A stretch of DNA of 8,761 nucleotides from contig JAEZUR010000108.1 in assembly GCA_023420935.1 (NCBI GenBank), positions 1 to 8,761 of the forward strand. The letters are read 5' to 3'. A model generated the notes under the pieces. It worked only from the letters and a program-made list of their open reading frames with translations. It searched no databases and was not told the origin of the DNA. Shown here one piece after another: positions 1-6,396 of the stretch. Within the stretch, counting starts at the first letter, position 1; each line of letters starts with the position of its first letter. The stretch is from Bacillota bacterium. Its GTDB lineage: Bacteria > Bacillota > Clostridia > Lachnospirales > Lachnospiraceae. Both the position numbers and the translations under genes were made by a program.

Positions 1-922
1 CGTCGGAATAGAGAGCTCCACCTCTCTTGTCAAGCACCGCTGGTTTCTCTATAATACTGGTGTCCTTATATAATTCTAACAGCTCAGCTTCAATATCCTT
101 ACAAACTTCTCCTCTGCATTTCTCTTCTTCTCTAGTTTTCTCAATCATCTTATCTCTAAAATAGAAGTAGTTTAAGTAAGGGCATGGTAAACCTTTCACT
201 GCTTTCAGGAGCGCGTCATCGTACTCCACTTTTGGAACATTTTTCGCTGTGGTGCTATCTATTTTCTTGGTCAGCTGATCTTGTAGAATCTCTTTTCCAT
301 CTGCATAGATGGCTGTAATCCAGGACAAATGATTTAGCCCCATATAGTCAAAATCAAACTCTTTCGTTCCTTCTGGAAGACGCACTCTTGCATCTTTGGC
401 CATATTGATTGGGTTATTGCAAAGGCCAATGGTTTTAACCTTGGTATAGTTAAGAATTGCTTCTGCAATGATACCGGAAGGATTGGAGAAATTAATTAAC
501 CAAGCATTGGGAGCTAGTCGTTGTATAGTTTCTGCAACATTCATAAGCACTGGTATGGTTCTAAGTGCTTTCATAAATCCACCAGCTCCTGTGGTCTCCT
601 GACCGAGTAGGCCAAATTCCAACGGTATTTTCTCATCATTGATTCGCGCATCCAACATTCCCACACGAACTTGTCCTAATACATAGTTGGCACCTTCAAT
701 TGCTTCTTCTAGATTGTCGGTAAGCACCATGTTAGGGTGTAACCCATTGTGCTCAAGCATTCTTTTGGCTAGTGCTGATACGATCTCATTTTTCTCTCTA
801 TTAATGTCCATCATGTATATGCTGTCAATGTGTAAGGAATCTCTTCTTGTGATAAATCCGTTGATTAGCTCTGGTGTATAAGTGCTTCCAGATCCGATGA
901 TTGTAATTTTTAAACCTTTCAT
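1..922 (-). CDS. GH4 family 6-phospho-beta-glucosidase (3' end outside the window)
   Basis: Reading leftward from the ATG at 922, an open frame of 307 codons runs off the window, so about two thirds of a usual ~440-residue GH4 enzyme is present. The N-terminus begins MKGLKITIIGSGSTYTPELI, the GH4 NAD-binding Rossmann glycine motif (residues 8-20). Residues 144-149 (NFSNPS), the CNNP motif at 168-171 (metal-binding Cys and Asn) and NHLSW at 197-201 (metal-binding His) are family hallmarks. A PYLNYFY segment at 248-254 matches the conserved tyrosine-rich stretch. GH4 enzymes use NAD+ and a divalent metal, and cleave 6-phospho-glycosides in the cytosol by a redox-elimination route. CNNP rather than the CDMP of alpha-specific members suggests beta-glucosides such as cellobiose-6-phosphate. 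AAGGAGG lies 7 nt before the ATG. The divergent AraC-type gene is the likely regulator. Sugar specificity is inferred. Confidence 0.93.
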   Translation of the reverse strand, partial: MKGLKITIIGSGSTYTPELINGFITRRDSLHIDSIYMMDINREKNEIVSALAKRMLEHNGLHPNMVLTDNLEEAIEGANYVLGQVRVGMLDARINDEKIPLEFGLLGQETTGAGGFMKALRTIPVLMNVAETIQRLAPNAWLINFSNPSGIIAEAILNYTKVKTIGLCNNPINMAKDARVRLPEGTKEFDFDYMGLNHLSWITAIYADGKEILQDQLTKKIDSTTAKNVPKVEYDDALLKAVKGLPCPYLNYFYFRDKMIEKTREEEKCRGEVCKDIEAELLELYKDTSIIEKPAVLDKRGGALYSD

Positions 923-948
923 GTAACGACCTCCTTATAATTTGTTGC

Positions 949-979
949 TTGATTATCTTAGTATGTTTACTTATATAAT
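949..979 (+). promoter_or_regulatory. Weak candidate promoter toward the AraC-type gene
   Basis: TTGATT at 949-954 is followed after 17 bp by TATATA (972-977), and TATAAT lies at 974-979 with a 19-bp spacer. It would give a leader of roughly 250 nt before the preferred start of the AraC-type gene, which is long. An alternative is the poorer pair TTGTAG (1090-1095) and TGTAAT (1114-1119), spacer 18, which would imply a start after 1120. The promoter of the GH4 gene could not be identified. Confidence 0.25.
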
Positions 980-1005
980 TGATTATCTTGTATCATTGAT
1001 TATCT
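949..1005. repeat. Three direct repeats of TTGATTATCT; likely regulator binding sites
   Basis: The 10-mer TTGATTATCT occurs exactly at 949-958, 979-988 and 996-1005, all in the same orientation, with start-to-start distances of 30 and 17 bp. They sit in the intergenic DNA between the GH4 gene and the AraC-type regulator. AraC-family proteins usually bind direct repeats of asymmetric half-sites, and the two DNA-binding helices contact successive turns, so this arrangement fits an operator for the adjacent regulator. The rest of 923-1233 is AT-rich with no other gene, RNA or riboswitch that I can recognise. I saw no convincing CcpA cre site. Confidence 0.6.
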
Positions 1006-1233
1006 CGTTATTTATTGTGTCTTTGTTCCTTGTTATGTCTATATCATATATCAAGTTCTGAAATAAATCTCATTGTATATTCTAAAAACTTGTAGTATCT
1101 TATGATTATAGAGTGTAATATTTCATTGGAAAGATATTACTTTATGAGTCTATTAATCTTTGCATCTAAAATAGAGAGCAATAACATAAGCAAGCATTTC
1201 ATCTATATTATGATAGAAAGCGTGAACGAAAAC

Positions 1234-2094
1234 ATGAAAAATAATATAAAACCTTCCCTACTAGATCTTCGTAATTTCCCATTTATCTGTAGTGACAGCT
1301 ATGGGGTAGAAGAGAACTCCAGAGCACTTCACTGGCACAAGGAAATGGAGATCTGTTATATTAAAAATGGTTCTGGAAAACATCTGATAAACGGAAAAGA
1401 ATACAGCTTTACCAAGGGTGACTTATTCATCATTAACAACGATGAAATTCACCTATGTTTCGATGACCAAGATCTGATCATGCAGGTTATTATGTTTGAC
1501 CCTTCTTTTTTGTGGAGCGGCGGATCCAATCCTTTGGATTATGAATACCTAAGACCTTTCTTCGAGACAGAAAGTAATTTCTCCAACAAAATGGATGGCA
1601 CTAGCGAGTATGTTGGTCTTATTGGTACGGTATTAGCCGAAATTGAACAAGAATATGAATTGCAAGGGAAAGGGTATGAACTTATGATTAAGTCATTACT
1701 ACTTAAAGTGATGACCTTGATTATTCGGCATTTCTCTGCAGGTGAGACCTTGTATACAGAAGAAGTGGTTAGTAAAAACGCTACCGAGCAAATTAAAGAA
1801 GTGATAGAATATATAGAAGAGAACTATAAAGAACCAATTACCTTGGTGGAATTAGCAGAGATTGGCCAGATGAGCGTACCTTATCTATGTAGTAGTTTTA
1901 AATCCCTAGCAGGGGTTTCACCTATTGACTTTGTTATTAGAAAACGTATCTCAGAGGCCAAAATTGCACTGACCAGTACCCATAAGAGCATCTTAAGTAT
2001 TGCGGAGGACTGTGGTTTTAATTCGTTGTCTAATTTTAATCATTTGTTTAAATCGTTTGTGGGGATGTCGCCGAGGGAGTATCGGAAATCTTAG
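1234..2094 (+). CDS. AraC-family transcriptional regulator with N-terminal cupin domain
   Basis: With the start at 1234 this is a 286-residue protein, the normal size for cupin-AraC regulators. The N-terminal half holds a cupin-like sugar-sensing fold: HWHKEMEICYI (residues 33-43), then a GKEYSFTKGDLFIINNDEIH stretch near 54-73. The C-terminal ~100 residues carry the two helix-turn-helix units: first around 202-227 (ITLVELAEIGQMSVPYLCSSF), second around 252-273 (ILSIAEDCGF..SNFNHLFKSF). It ends in the signature GMSPREYRKS. It is divergent from the GH4 gene, with direct repeats between them, so it probably activates or represses that gene in response to a beta-glucoside or its phosphate. The frame is open back to 1102, with ATGs at 1102, 1144 and 1210. 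None has a strong ribosome site, 1144 having only GGAAAG at 10 nt. The extra residues look unconserved, so 1234 is preferred but not certain. Confidence 0.88.
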   Translation: MKNNIKPSLLDLRNFPFICSDSYGVEENSRALHWHKEMEICYIKNGSGKHLINGKEYSFTKGDLFIINNDEIHLCFDDQDLIMQVIMFDPSFLWSGGSNPLDYEYLRPFFETESNFSNKMDGTSEYVGLIGTVLAEIEQEYELQGKGYELMIKSLLLKVMTLIIRHFSAGETLYTEEVVSKNATEQIKEVIEYIEENYKEPITLVELAEIGQMSVPYLCSSFKSLAGVSPIDFVIRKRISEAKIALTSTHKSILSIAEDCGFNSLSNFNHLFKSFVGMSPREYRKS

Positions 2095-2119
2095 AAAATC
2101 TTACTTCAGTAATAAACAT

Positions 2120-2150
2120 AGCCCCTAAGTTCCTGGAGGAATTAGGGGCT
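2120..2150. terminator. Hairpin terminator between convergent genes
   Basis: AGCCCCTAA (2120-2128) pairs perfectly with TTAGGGGCT (2142-2150). An inner TTCC/GGAA stem (2130-2133 with 2138-2141) closes a TGGA loop, with one bulged G. It begins 25 nt after the AraC-type stop and 25 nt before the end of the converging SseB-domain gene. Flanking DNA is only moderately T-rich on either side, so it may act as a two-way terminator of moderate strength. Confidence 0.75.
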
Positions 2151-2175
2151 TATCATACATTCAAGTTCTTATTAT

Positions 2176-3300
2176 TTATTCTTTATTCACAAGAGAATAT
2201 ACTCGTTCTAAACTTTTAGCGGTTACCTCCATTGGGCATTTTCCTATATTAATTACAAATGCATCATAGGAACCGCCCTTAATCATGTCTGCAATATCAT
2301 CAAATGACATGATCCAACCACTGTACTCCTGATCGGAATAGCATAAACGGAACTGCTGCCAATCTGTAAACACAGGTATTGCACGAGCATCGTCTTTTCC
2401 AGTTAGACAAGGAATTGATATGTGCGTATCCTCTTTTAATGTAATTTCATGTTCATTGTCCTTGGCCTTTGGCATGCCTTTTGTAGGCACTAAGAACTTA
2501 CTGTTTAACGACTGCTTGCTAAGTTCCATTTCCAGACGATCCAGTACCTGTTCCCGTTCAGGATAACCCACTTTCCAACTAATTTCCTGTGTCATCTTTA
2601 AATGGGCTAACATAAATTCTGGATTCATAACTGGGATACTGATCTGGGGTACATTCTCCCAATTAGGGGGTTCGATCATATCTTCTTTTTTAATGACACA
2701 GCCTGCCAATCCATTATCTATATACGCACCATTTGTACCTATGTAATAAAGATCTACAAAAAAGCTTTTTAAAGATTCTGCTGATATTTCTTTTATACTA
2801 AAGTTTCTATACTGTTGTGTGTAGTAATCCACTGCATTTTCCGCATATTTCTTGCAAGAAAATAACCAAACACAATCCTTGGCATTTTCGTCAATAAATG
2901 GATAGCTTGTGGTATTATCAATTACTGTATAAAGTAGGTTGGAATTCTGAATCTTTTTGATAAGAGTCTCGTAGAACCGGCTGATTAGATTCTTAACGTA
3001 TTCATCCCTGTCTACAAACATATGATTGGTTAGCGCATATTTAGAGTTTTCAATTAATATACACATATCTTGTATGGATAATTGCTCTAGATCCTGGTCA
3101 TTAAAATTGGTTTGAGCAATAAAACGGTTACTGATATCGTTACTGTGCTGCTGCCTTTCTTCTTGTGTCATGTTTTCTTCGTCGAGGATTCTAGAAGACG
3201 GATTATCGTTCACTTCTGCGTTAGTTTGCATGTTCAGTTGTTGGCTTGGTTGCTGGTCTGATTCCTTATTTGCCTTGGGTTTTCTTTTAAATAGATTCAT
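2176..3300 (-). CDS. SseB-domain protein, function unknown
   Basis: A 374-residue soluble protein with no signal peptide or membrane segment. Residues 1-75 are polar and rich in Gln, Asn, Ser and Lys, and are probably disordered. The C-terminal part (about 267-368) matches the SseB N-terminal domain family: KFLVPTKG, a strand with DTHISIPCLTGKDDARAIPVFTDW, then SFDDIADMIKG and DAFVINIG. The middle part (about 122-210) contains YPFIDE, VWLFSCKKYAENA and YIGTNGAYIDNG, which looks like a second, diverged copy of the same strand-helix pattern. The SseB domain has no agreed biochemical role in Firmicutes, so no function is assigned. The frame extends upstream to 3366, but AAGGAG at 3307-3312 lies 6 nt before the ATG at 3300 and decides the start. 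It appears to be a single-gene unit, between a terminator upstream and one downstream. Confidence 0.8.
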   Translation of the reverse strand: MNLFKRKPKANKESDQQPSQQLNMQTNAEVNDNPSSRILDEENMTQEERQQHSNDISNRFIAQTNFNDQDLEQLSIQDMCILIENSKYALTNHMFVDRDEYVKNLISRFYETLIKKIQNSNLLYTVIDNTTSYPFIDENAKDCVWLFSCKKYAENAVDYYTQQYRNFSIKEISAESLKSFFVDLYYIGTNGAYIDNGLAGCVIKKEDMIEPPNWENVPQISIPVMNPEFMLAHLKMTQEISWKVGYPEREQVLDRLEMELSKQSLNSKFLVPTKGMPKAKDNEHEITLKEDTHISIPCLTGKDDARAIPVFTDWQQFRLCYSDQEYSGWIMSFDDIADMIKGGSYDAFVINIGKCPMEVTAKSLERVYSLVNKE

Positions 3301-3306
3301 AGTTTG

Positions 3307-3312
3307 CTCCTT
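3307..3312 (-). promoter_or_regulatory. Ribosome binding site fixing the SseB-domain start
   Basis: AAGGAG on the minus strand lies 6 nt before the ATG at 3300. The longer frame's ATG at 3366 has no such site and would put 22 unlikely residues in front. Confidence 0.8.
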
Positions 3313-3381
3313 AACATATATTTGTTTTCCTACCAAGTGTCTGCCCCTACATGTATACCGTTCCAAATAATTCTACTTACT

Positions 3382-3390
3382 AATATAGCA
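3382..3390 (-). promoter_or_regulatory. Extended -10 promoter for the SseB-domain gene
   Basis: The minus strand reads TGC followed by TATATT, an extended -10 element (TGnTATAAT type). The -35 region 17 bp upstream (TGGAAT) is poor, as is common when TGn is present. The start point would be near 3375, giving a leader of about 75 nt. Confidence 0.5.
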
Positions 3391-3462
3391 CAGATACCCA
3401 TTTTATTCCATAACTCTTTATCCCTATCTGTATGAAGATTTTTATATAATCATGTATATAGA

Positions 3463-3496
3463 AAAATACCGTCTGTTCCACAACAAACGGTATTTT
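3463..3496 (-). terminator. Intrinsic terminator of the BmrR-like gene
   Basis: A 10-bp stem (AAAATACCGT/ACGGTATTTT, 3487-3496 with 3463-3472), one mismatch, four more pairs and a 4-nt loop begin 8 nt after the stop of the MerR-type gene. On the minus strand the 3' arm runs into TTTTT, the classical layout. The plus-strand copy would face no gene. Confidence 0.88.
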
Positions 3497-3503
3497 ATAG
3501 TTA

Positions 3504-4322
3504 CTATTTCTTTTTAATTGGATAACAAACTTCTGTGACTAGCTCATCTGGATTCTGTGTTTGTGCAGGACTTACATGGTAGATGCAAAACATTGCACCA
3601 TTGAATTCATAACCATTGTCTCTCACCCAGCTAGCTACTTGTTGATTTACAGTTGTAAGTTGTTCATAGCTTCCTTTGTAGGTTGTCGAGGCAACTTCTA
3701 TCTCAGATACCGTCTTGAAGACAACGTGTTCTGTATCTTCATATTCTCCCTTTACGGAGATCTGAATCTCAACATCCACATCACTTTCTTTATAACCTTC
3801 ATCATGAAACATTGCCAAACTAAGGCAGTTATCCTCTGGTTTCATTTGCAACGGTGCTGTTTCTGACATCATGGTATTCCACAGCAATCCTTCCTGATCA
3901 TATGCAGGTATTACATCTCGAACACTTGCAACGTATCTTTCTGGAATTGTTTTTAATACAACATTATAATTCATAGCCATATCATCCTTTCCCAGCCTCT
4001 TAATGGCTGAATCAAGGAGAAGTAATCGTTGTTGGATTTCTGAAGCTTCCGCCTGTATTTCCGCTTGTTTCACCACAAGAAAATCAGATAACGCTTTGGG
4101 GTCATCATAGTTTTTCAGTATCTCTTTCATGGCGGACAAACGAAATCCCATATCCTTTAACGCAGTGATTCTTCCTGCTACTGCAAGCTGATCCTCGCTA
4201 TAATACCGATAATTCGTAAAATCATCTATGTGTGATGGTATTAGAAGTCCTATCTCATCATAGTGCCTTAACATACGTATACTAATCCTTGATAATTTTG
4301 AAAAATCACCTATTTTCAACAT
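3504..4322 (-). CDS. MerR-family regulator with GyrI-like ligand domain (BmrR/BltR type)
   Basis: A 272-residue one-component regulator. Residues 1-70 are the MerR winged helix: KIGDFSKLSRISIRMLRHYD, EIGLL, then the wing with NYRYYSEDQL. Residues 75-112 form the dimerising helix, and 119-272 a GyrI-like effector-binding domain with TTYKGSYEQL (213-222) and a C-terminal LVTEVCYPIKK (261-271). The Glu in that last motif corresponds to the acidic residue that binds cationic drugs in BmrR-like proteins. Family members sense lipophilic or cationic compounds and switch on efflux or detoxification genes by untwisting a promoter with a long spacer. GAGGT lies 8 nt before the ATG. No transporter gene is adjacent, so its targets may lie elsewhere or be limited to itself. 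Its own promoter has the MerR-type 19-bp spacer, suggesting self-activation. Confidence 0.92.
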   Translation of the reverse strand: MLKIGDFSKLSRISIRMLRHYDEIGLLIPSHIDDFTNYRYYSEDQLAVAGRITALKDMGFRLSAMKEILKNYDDPKALSDFLVVKQAEIQAEASEIQQRLLLLDSAIKRLGKDDMAMNYNVVLKTIPERYVASVRDVIPAYDQEGLLWNTMMSETAPLQMKPEDNCLSLAMFHDEGYKESDVDVEIQISVKGEYEDTEHVVFKTVSEIEVASTTYKGSYEQLTTVNQQVASWVRDNGYEFNGAMFCIYHVSPAQTQNPDELVTEVCYPIKKK

Positions 4323-4356
4323 GTTAACTTACCTCACATATATGTGTTATTTTGAG

Positions 4357-4396
4357 CTCTACTTTAGTATAGAGTATAACATAGTGGTAGAGTCAA
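4357..4396 (-). promoter_or_regulatory. MerR-type promoter (19-bp spacer) of the BmrR-like gene
   Basis: On the minus strand, TTGACT (4391-4396) is followed after exactly 19 bp by TATACT (4366-4371), near-consensus hexamers with the abnormally long spacing typical of MerR-activated promoters. An inverted pair CTCTAC (4357-4362) and GTAGAG (4387-4392) spans the region, with one arm next to the -35. A second TATACT at 4373-4378 has a 12-bp spacer and is probably not used. The dyad inside the spacer itself is imperfect. Transcription would start near 4359, about 37 nt before the ATG. Confidence 0.65.
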
Positions 4397-4415
4397 TATG
4401 GCATTTATTATAATT

Positions 4416-4982
4416 TTAATTTTGTGGAAGTTGTTTAATCACGCCTTGTCCCATAAGACGGTTGATCAGTTCAATCAAATCCGAACTTGGTAGAGGCTCT
4501 GCTTGTTTAAACCAGTAACTCATGATACCAATCATAGCAGATAGTGTATATTCGATTATATAGTCCAGTTCCATCTGATTTATATTTGGTTTGTCAGCAA
4601 ACACATTTACCAGAGTAGGCTTTATTGAATTTTTTAACTTACTTGCAAAGGAAGGATCTCCCTTATCACCAAGCAAAACTGAAAAGTATTTATTGTTTTG
4701 TTGATAAAGTTCCATAAATGAATCCAATGGCATTCCCAAACTGCCTGTCTGTATTGAAACTGGTGGAAGTTCATCAAGTGTGGGTATCAATGAATTTTCA
4801 ATGTAATCCAGAACATCATAAACATCTGTAAAATATTCATAGAACGTTCCTCTGTTATATCCTGCTTTATTAGCAATATCTTTTACGGTAATTTTTTCAA
4901 TTCTTTGTTCACAATATAATGACCAAAATGCATCTACTAAATTTTCTCTGGTTTGTGCTGTGATATGAGGTTGTTTTTTCAT
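4416..4982 (-). CDS. TetR/AcrR-family transcriptional repressor
   Basis: A 188-residue protein of normal TetR size. Residues 8-52 form the DNA-binding domain: TRENLVDAFWSLY, then the helix-turn-helix ITVKDIANKAGYNRGTFYEY (31-50) with the typical GTFYEYF recognition helix end. The remainder is helical, as expected for the ligand-binding and dimerisation domain, and is too variable to name a ligand. It is divergent from the glycosyltransferase gene, and an inverted repeat lies between the two promoters, so it likely represses both itself and the glycosyltransferase until a small molecule binds. An upstream in-frame ATG at 5000 gives six extra residues, but AAGGAG lies between the two ATGs, 8 nt before 4982, so 4982 is the start. 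There is no clear terminator between this gene and the MerR gene downstream, 93 bp away. Confidence 0.92.
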   Translation of the reverse strand: MKKQPHITAQTRENLVDAFWSLYCEQRIEKITVKDIANKAGYNRGTFYEYFTDVYDVLDYIENSLIPTLDELPPVSIQTGSLGMPLDSFMELYQQNNKYFSVLLGDKGDPSFASKLKNSIKPTLVNVFADKPNINQMELDYIIEYTLSAMIGIMSYWFKQAEPLPSSDLIELINRLMGQGVIKQLPQN

Positions 4983-4990
4983 TCTCTCAT

Positions 4991-4996
4991 CTCCTT
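4991..4996 (-). promoter_or_regulatory. Ribosome binding site fixing the TetR start
   Basis: AAGGAG on the minus strand is 8 nt before the ATG at 4982. It overlaps the codons that would follow the alternative ATG at 5000, which itself has no Shine-Dalgarno sequence. Confidence 0.8.
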
Positions 4997-5025
4997 CCAT
5001 CCGACATTTACATCTATATTGTTGG

Positions 5026-5054
5026 TTGATAACAGTTTTGAGCAGCAGTATACT
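5026..5054 (+). promoter_or_regulatory. Sigma-A-like promoter of the glycosyltransferase gene
   Basis: TTGATA (5026-5031), a 17-bp spacer and TATACT (5049-5054) give a near-consensus promoter reading toward 5146. The start point near 5061 leaves a leader of about 85 nt, and the inverted repeat at 5064-5075 lies just downstream of it, a usual place for a repressor to block. Confidence 0.7.
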
Positions 5055-5082
5055 TTATATCATACAACACGTTGTTCTACAA
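5054..5082 (-). promoter_or_regulatory. Promoter of the tetR-type gene, extended -10
   Basis: On the minus strand, TTGTAG (5077-5082), a 17-bp spacer and TATAAA (5054-5059), preceded by TGA (5060-5062), form an extended -10 promoter. Its -10 abuts the -10 of the opposing glycosyltransferase promoter and shares base 5054. The spacer contains the inverted repeat at 5064-5075. Confidence 0.7.
5064..5075. promoter_or_regulatory. Candidate TetR operator ACAACACGTTGT
   Basis: The arms ACAAC and GTTGT are exact inverted copies around AC. The site lies inside the spacer of the leftward promoter and at about +3 to +14 of the rightward promoter, so one bound dimer could shut off both. TetR operators are often 15 bp or longer and this dyad is 12 bp, so the real site may include flanking bases. 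Confidence 0.5.
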
Positions 5083-5145
5083 ATCTAGATATATTGTAAA
5101 CCATAACCATTCATCATTACCTTTAATTGAAAGGAAAATAAATAT

Positions 5146-6396
5146 ATGATTACTATTCTTTGTGCTGGTTCACGGGGTGATTATCAACCTTATATTGCAC
5201 TGGCTCAACAGTTAAAAAAGCTAGGAAAAGACGTTCGCATCACTGGAAGTAAAAGCTTTGAAGGCTTCATTCGTAACTATGGAATAGATGTCTATCCCAT
5301 CGGGGCTGATATTGAGACTCTCAACGTTGATCCAAAACTTTTGAAAGCTGCTGGTTCTGCTGACAATCCTTTAAAAATGCTTTTGACTTTTCATAAAATG
5401 AAGGAATATGGTATCTATATGGTAAATGATTACTACTCCGCCTGCGAGGGAAGTGAACTCATCATCTATCATCCTGGCTGCACCATTGGTTATTTTGCAG
5501 CACAAAAATTAGGAATACCTTCTGTTTTAGCTTCTCCCTTCCCAATGCACAAGACAAAGGAATATTTATCTGTTGTCATGTATGGTAAAGCAAAATCCAA
5601 TATAATTACTAAGAAAATTAGCTATTCCATGATTCAGGGAATGCTATGGATGGCCTCTAAGGATTCAGTGAAAGGTTTCTGGAAAAAGCGTTTTGGAACA
5701 GTACCAGATGATTTTGGCTGCCCTTTTGAACGACATACAGATAAAAAACATCCTGCTATGGTTTCCTGCAGCAACTTTGTTTTTGAAAGACCTAGTGATT
5801 GGAATGAAAACATTCACCAACATGGCTATTGGTTTGTTGAGGAATCTAGTGAATACACGCCACCCGAAGAACTTGCAGCCTTCTTAGATGCTGGAGATAA
5901 ACCTGTGTATATAGGATTTGGAAGTATGACTTCTTTAGATAAACACGAGAATCTTGTTAAGATAGCAACTGAAGCGATTACTAAAAGCGGACAAAGAGGT
6001 ATTATCTGCGGATTGGGAAAACCAGCTAAGCTACCAAACAATATCATTGCAATTGATAATATCCCTCACTCTTGGCTATTTGATAGAGTATCCGCAGTGT
6101 GCCATCATGGTGGAGCAGGCACCACTGCAGCAGGATTTAGAGCAGGAGTCCCTAGTATTATTATACCTTTTTCCAATGACCAATTTGCATGGGCACACAG
6201 CGCATATGACTTAGGGGTTGGTGCAAAGCCCATTTATAAAAAAGATCTGTCATCTGATAAACTTGCGGATGCAATTGGGTTTGCTTTAGATGATACAATT
6301 AAGGCTAACGCTAAAATACTCGGCAAAAAAATTGCTACTGAAAGCGGTGCTTTGGAATGTGCTAAGACGATTGTGCCGTTAATTGAGAGAATATAA
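5146..6396 (+). CDS. GT1-like glycosyltransferase (sterol/macrolide/glycopeptide glucosyltransferase type)
   Basis: A 416-residue GT-B fold enzyme of normal length. The N-terminal acceptor domain starts with GSRGDYQPYIALA (8-20), the GSRGDxQP signature of the Glyco_transf_28 family. The C-terminal donor domain has GFGSM (257-261), the nucleotide-sugar motif HHGGAGTTAAGFRAGVPSIIIPF (320-342), and DQFAWA (345-350). The histidine and GGAG loop bind the donor diphosphate. There is no signal peptide or membrane anchor, so it acts in the cytosol or at the inner membrane face. Relatives attach a sugar from UDP- or TDP-sugar to sterols, macrolides, glycopeptides or plant phenolics. No antibiotic biosynthesis genes surround it and it is paired with a TetR repressor, so inducible inactivation of a hydrophobic compound is a reasonable guess. 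Lipid glycosylation remains possible. An AAAGGA site lies 10 nt before the ATG. Confidence 0.93.
   Translation: MITILCAGSRGDYQPYIALAQQLKKLGKDVRITGSKSFEGFIRNYGIDVYPIGADIETLNVDPKLLKAAGSADNPLKMLLTFHKMKEYGIYMVNDYYSACEGSELIIYHPGCTIGYFAAQKLGIPSVLASPFPMHKTKEYLSVVMYGKAKSNIITKKISYSMIQGMLWMASKDSVKGFWKKRFGTVPDDFGCPFERHTDKKHPAMVSCSNFVFERPSDWNENIHQHGYWFVEESSEYTPPEELAAFLDAGDKPVYIGFGSMTSLDKHENLVKIATEAITKSGQRGIICGLGKPAKLPNNIIAIDNIPHSWLFDRVSAVCHHGGAGTTAAGFRAGVPSIIIPFSNDQFAWAHSAYDLGVGAKPIYKKDLSSDKLADAIGFALDDTIKANAKILGKKIATESGALECAKTIVPLIERI

Noticed and set aside
687..881. 64-codon plus-strand open frame
   Set aside because: It lies wholly inside the clearly coding GH4 gene on the other strand, and its product resembles no known family.
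923..1233. Riboswitch or small RNA in the 311-bp GH4-AraC intergenic stretch
   Set aside because: I saw no stable hairpin series, no terminator and no known aptamer motif; the direct repeats are the only clear structure.
3170..3370. 66-codon plus-strand open frame over the SseB-domain gene start
   Set aside because: Shadow of the opposite-strand gene, its promoter and its ribosome site; no own ribosome site.
3561..3866. 101-codon plus-strand open frame with hydrophobic residues
   Set aside because: It is antisense to the GyrI-like domain of the MerR regulator; the hydrophobic character is what the reverse reading of that gene gives.
5047..5054. AGTATACT palindrome, and ATCTAGAT at 5083-5090
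   Set aside because: Perfect 8-bp palindromes are expected often in AT-rich DNA. The first is explained by the -10 box, the second is not extended by flanking symmetry.
5693..6047. Two short open frames (5693-5887 plus, 5826-6047 minus) in the glycosyltransferase gene
   Set aside because: Both sit inside a well-supported full-length GT-B coding region and show no family features.
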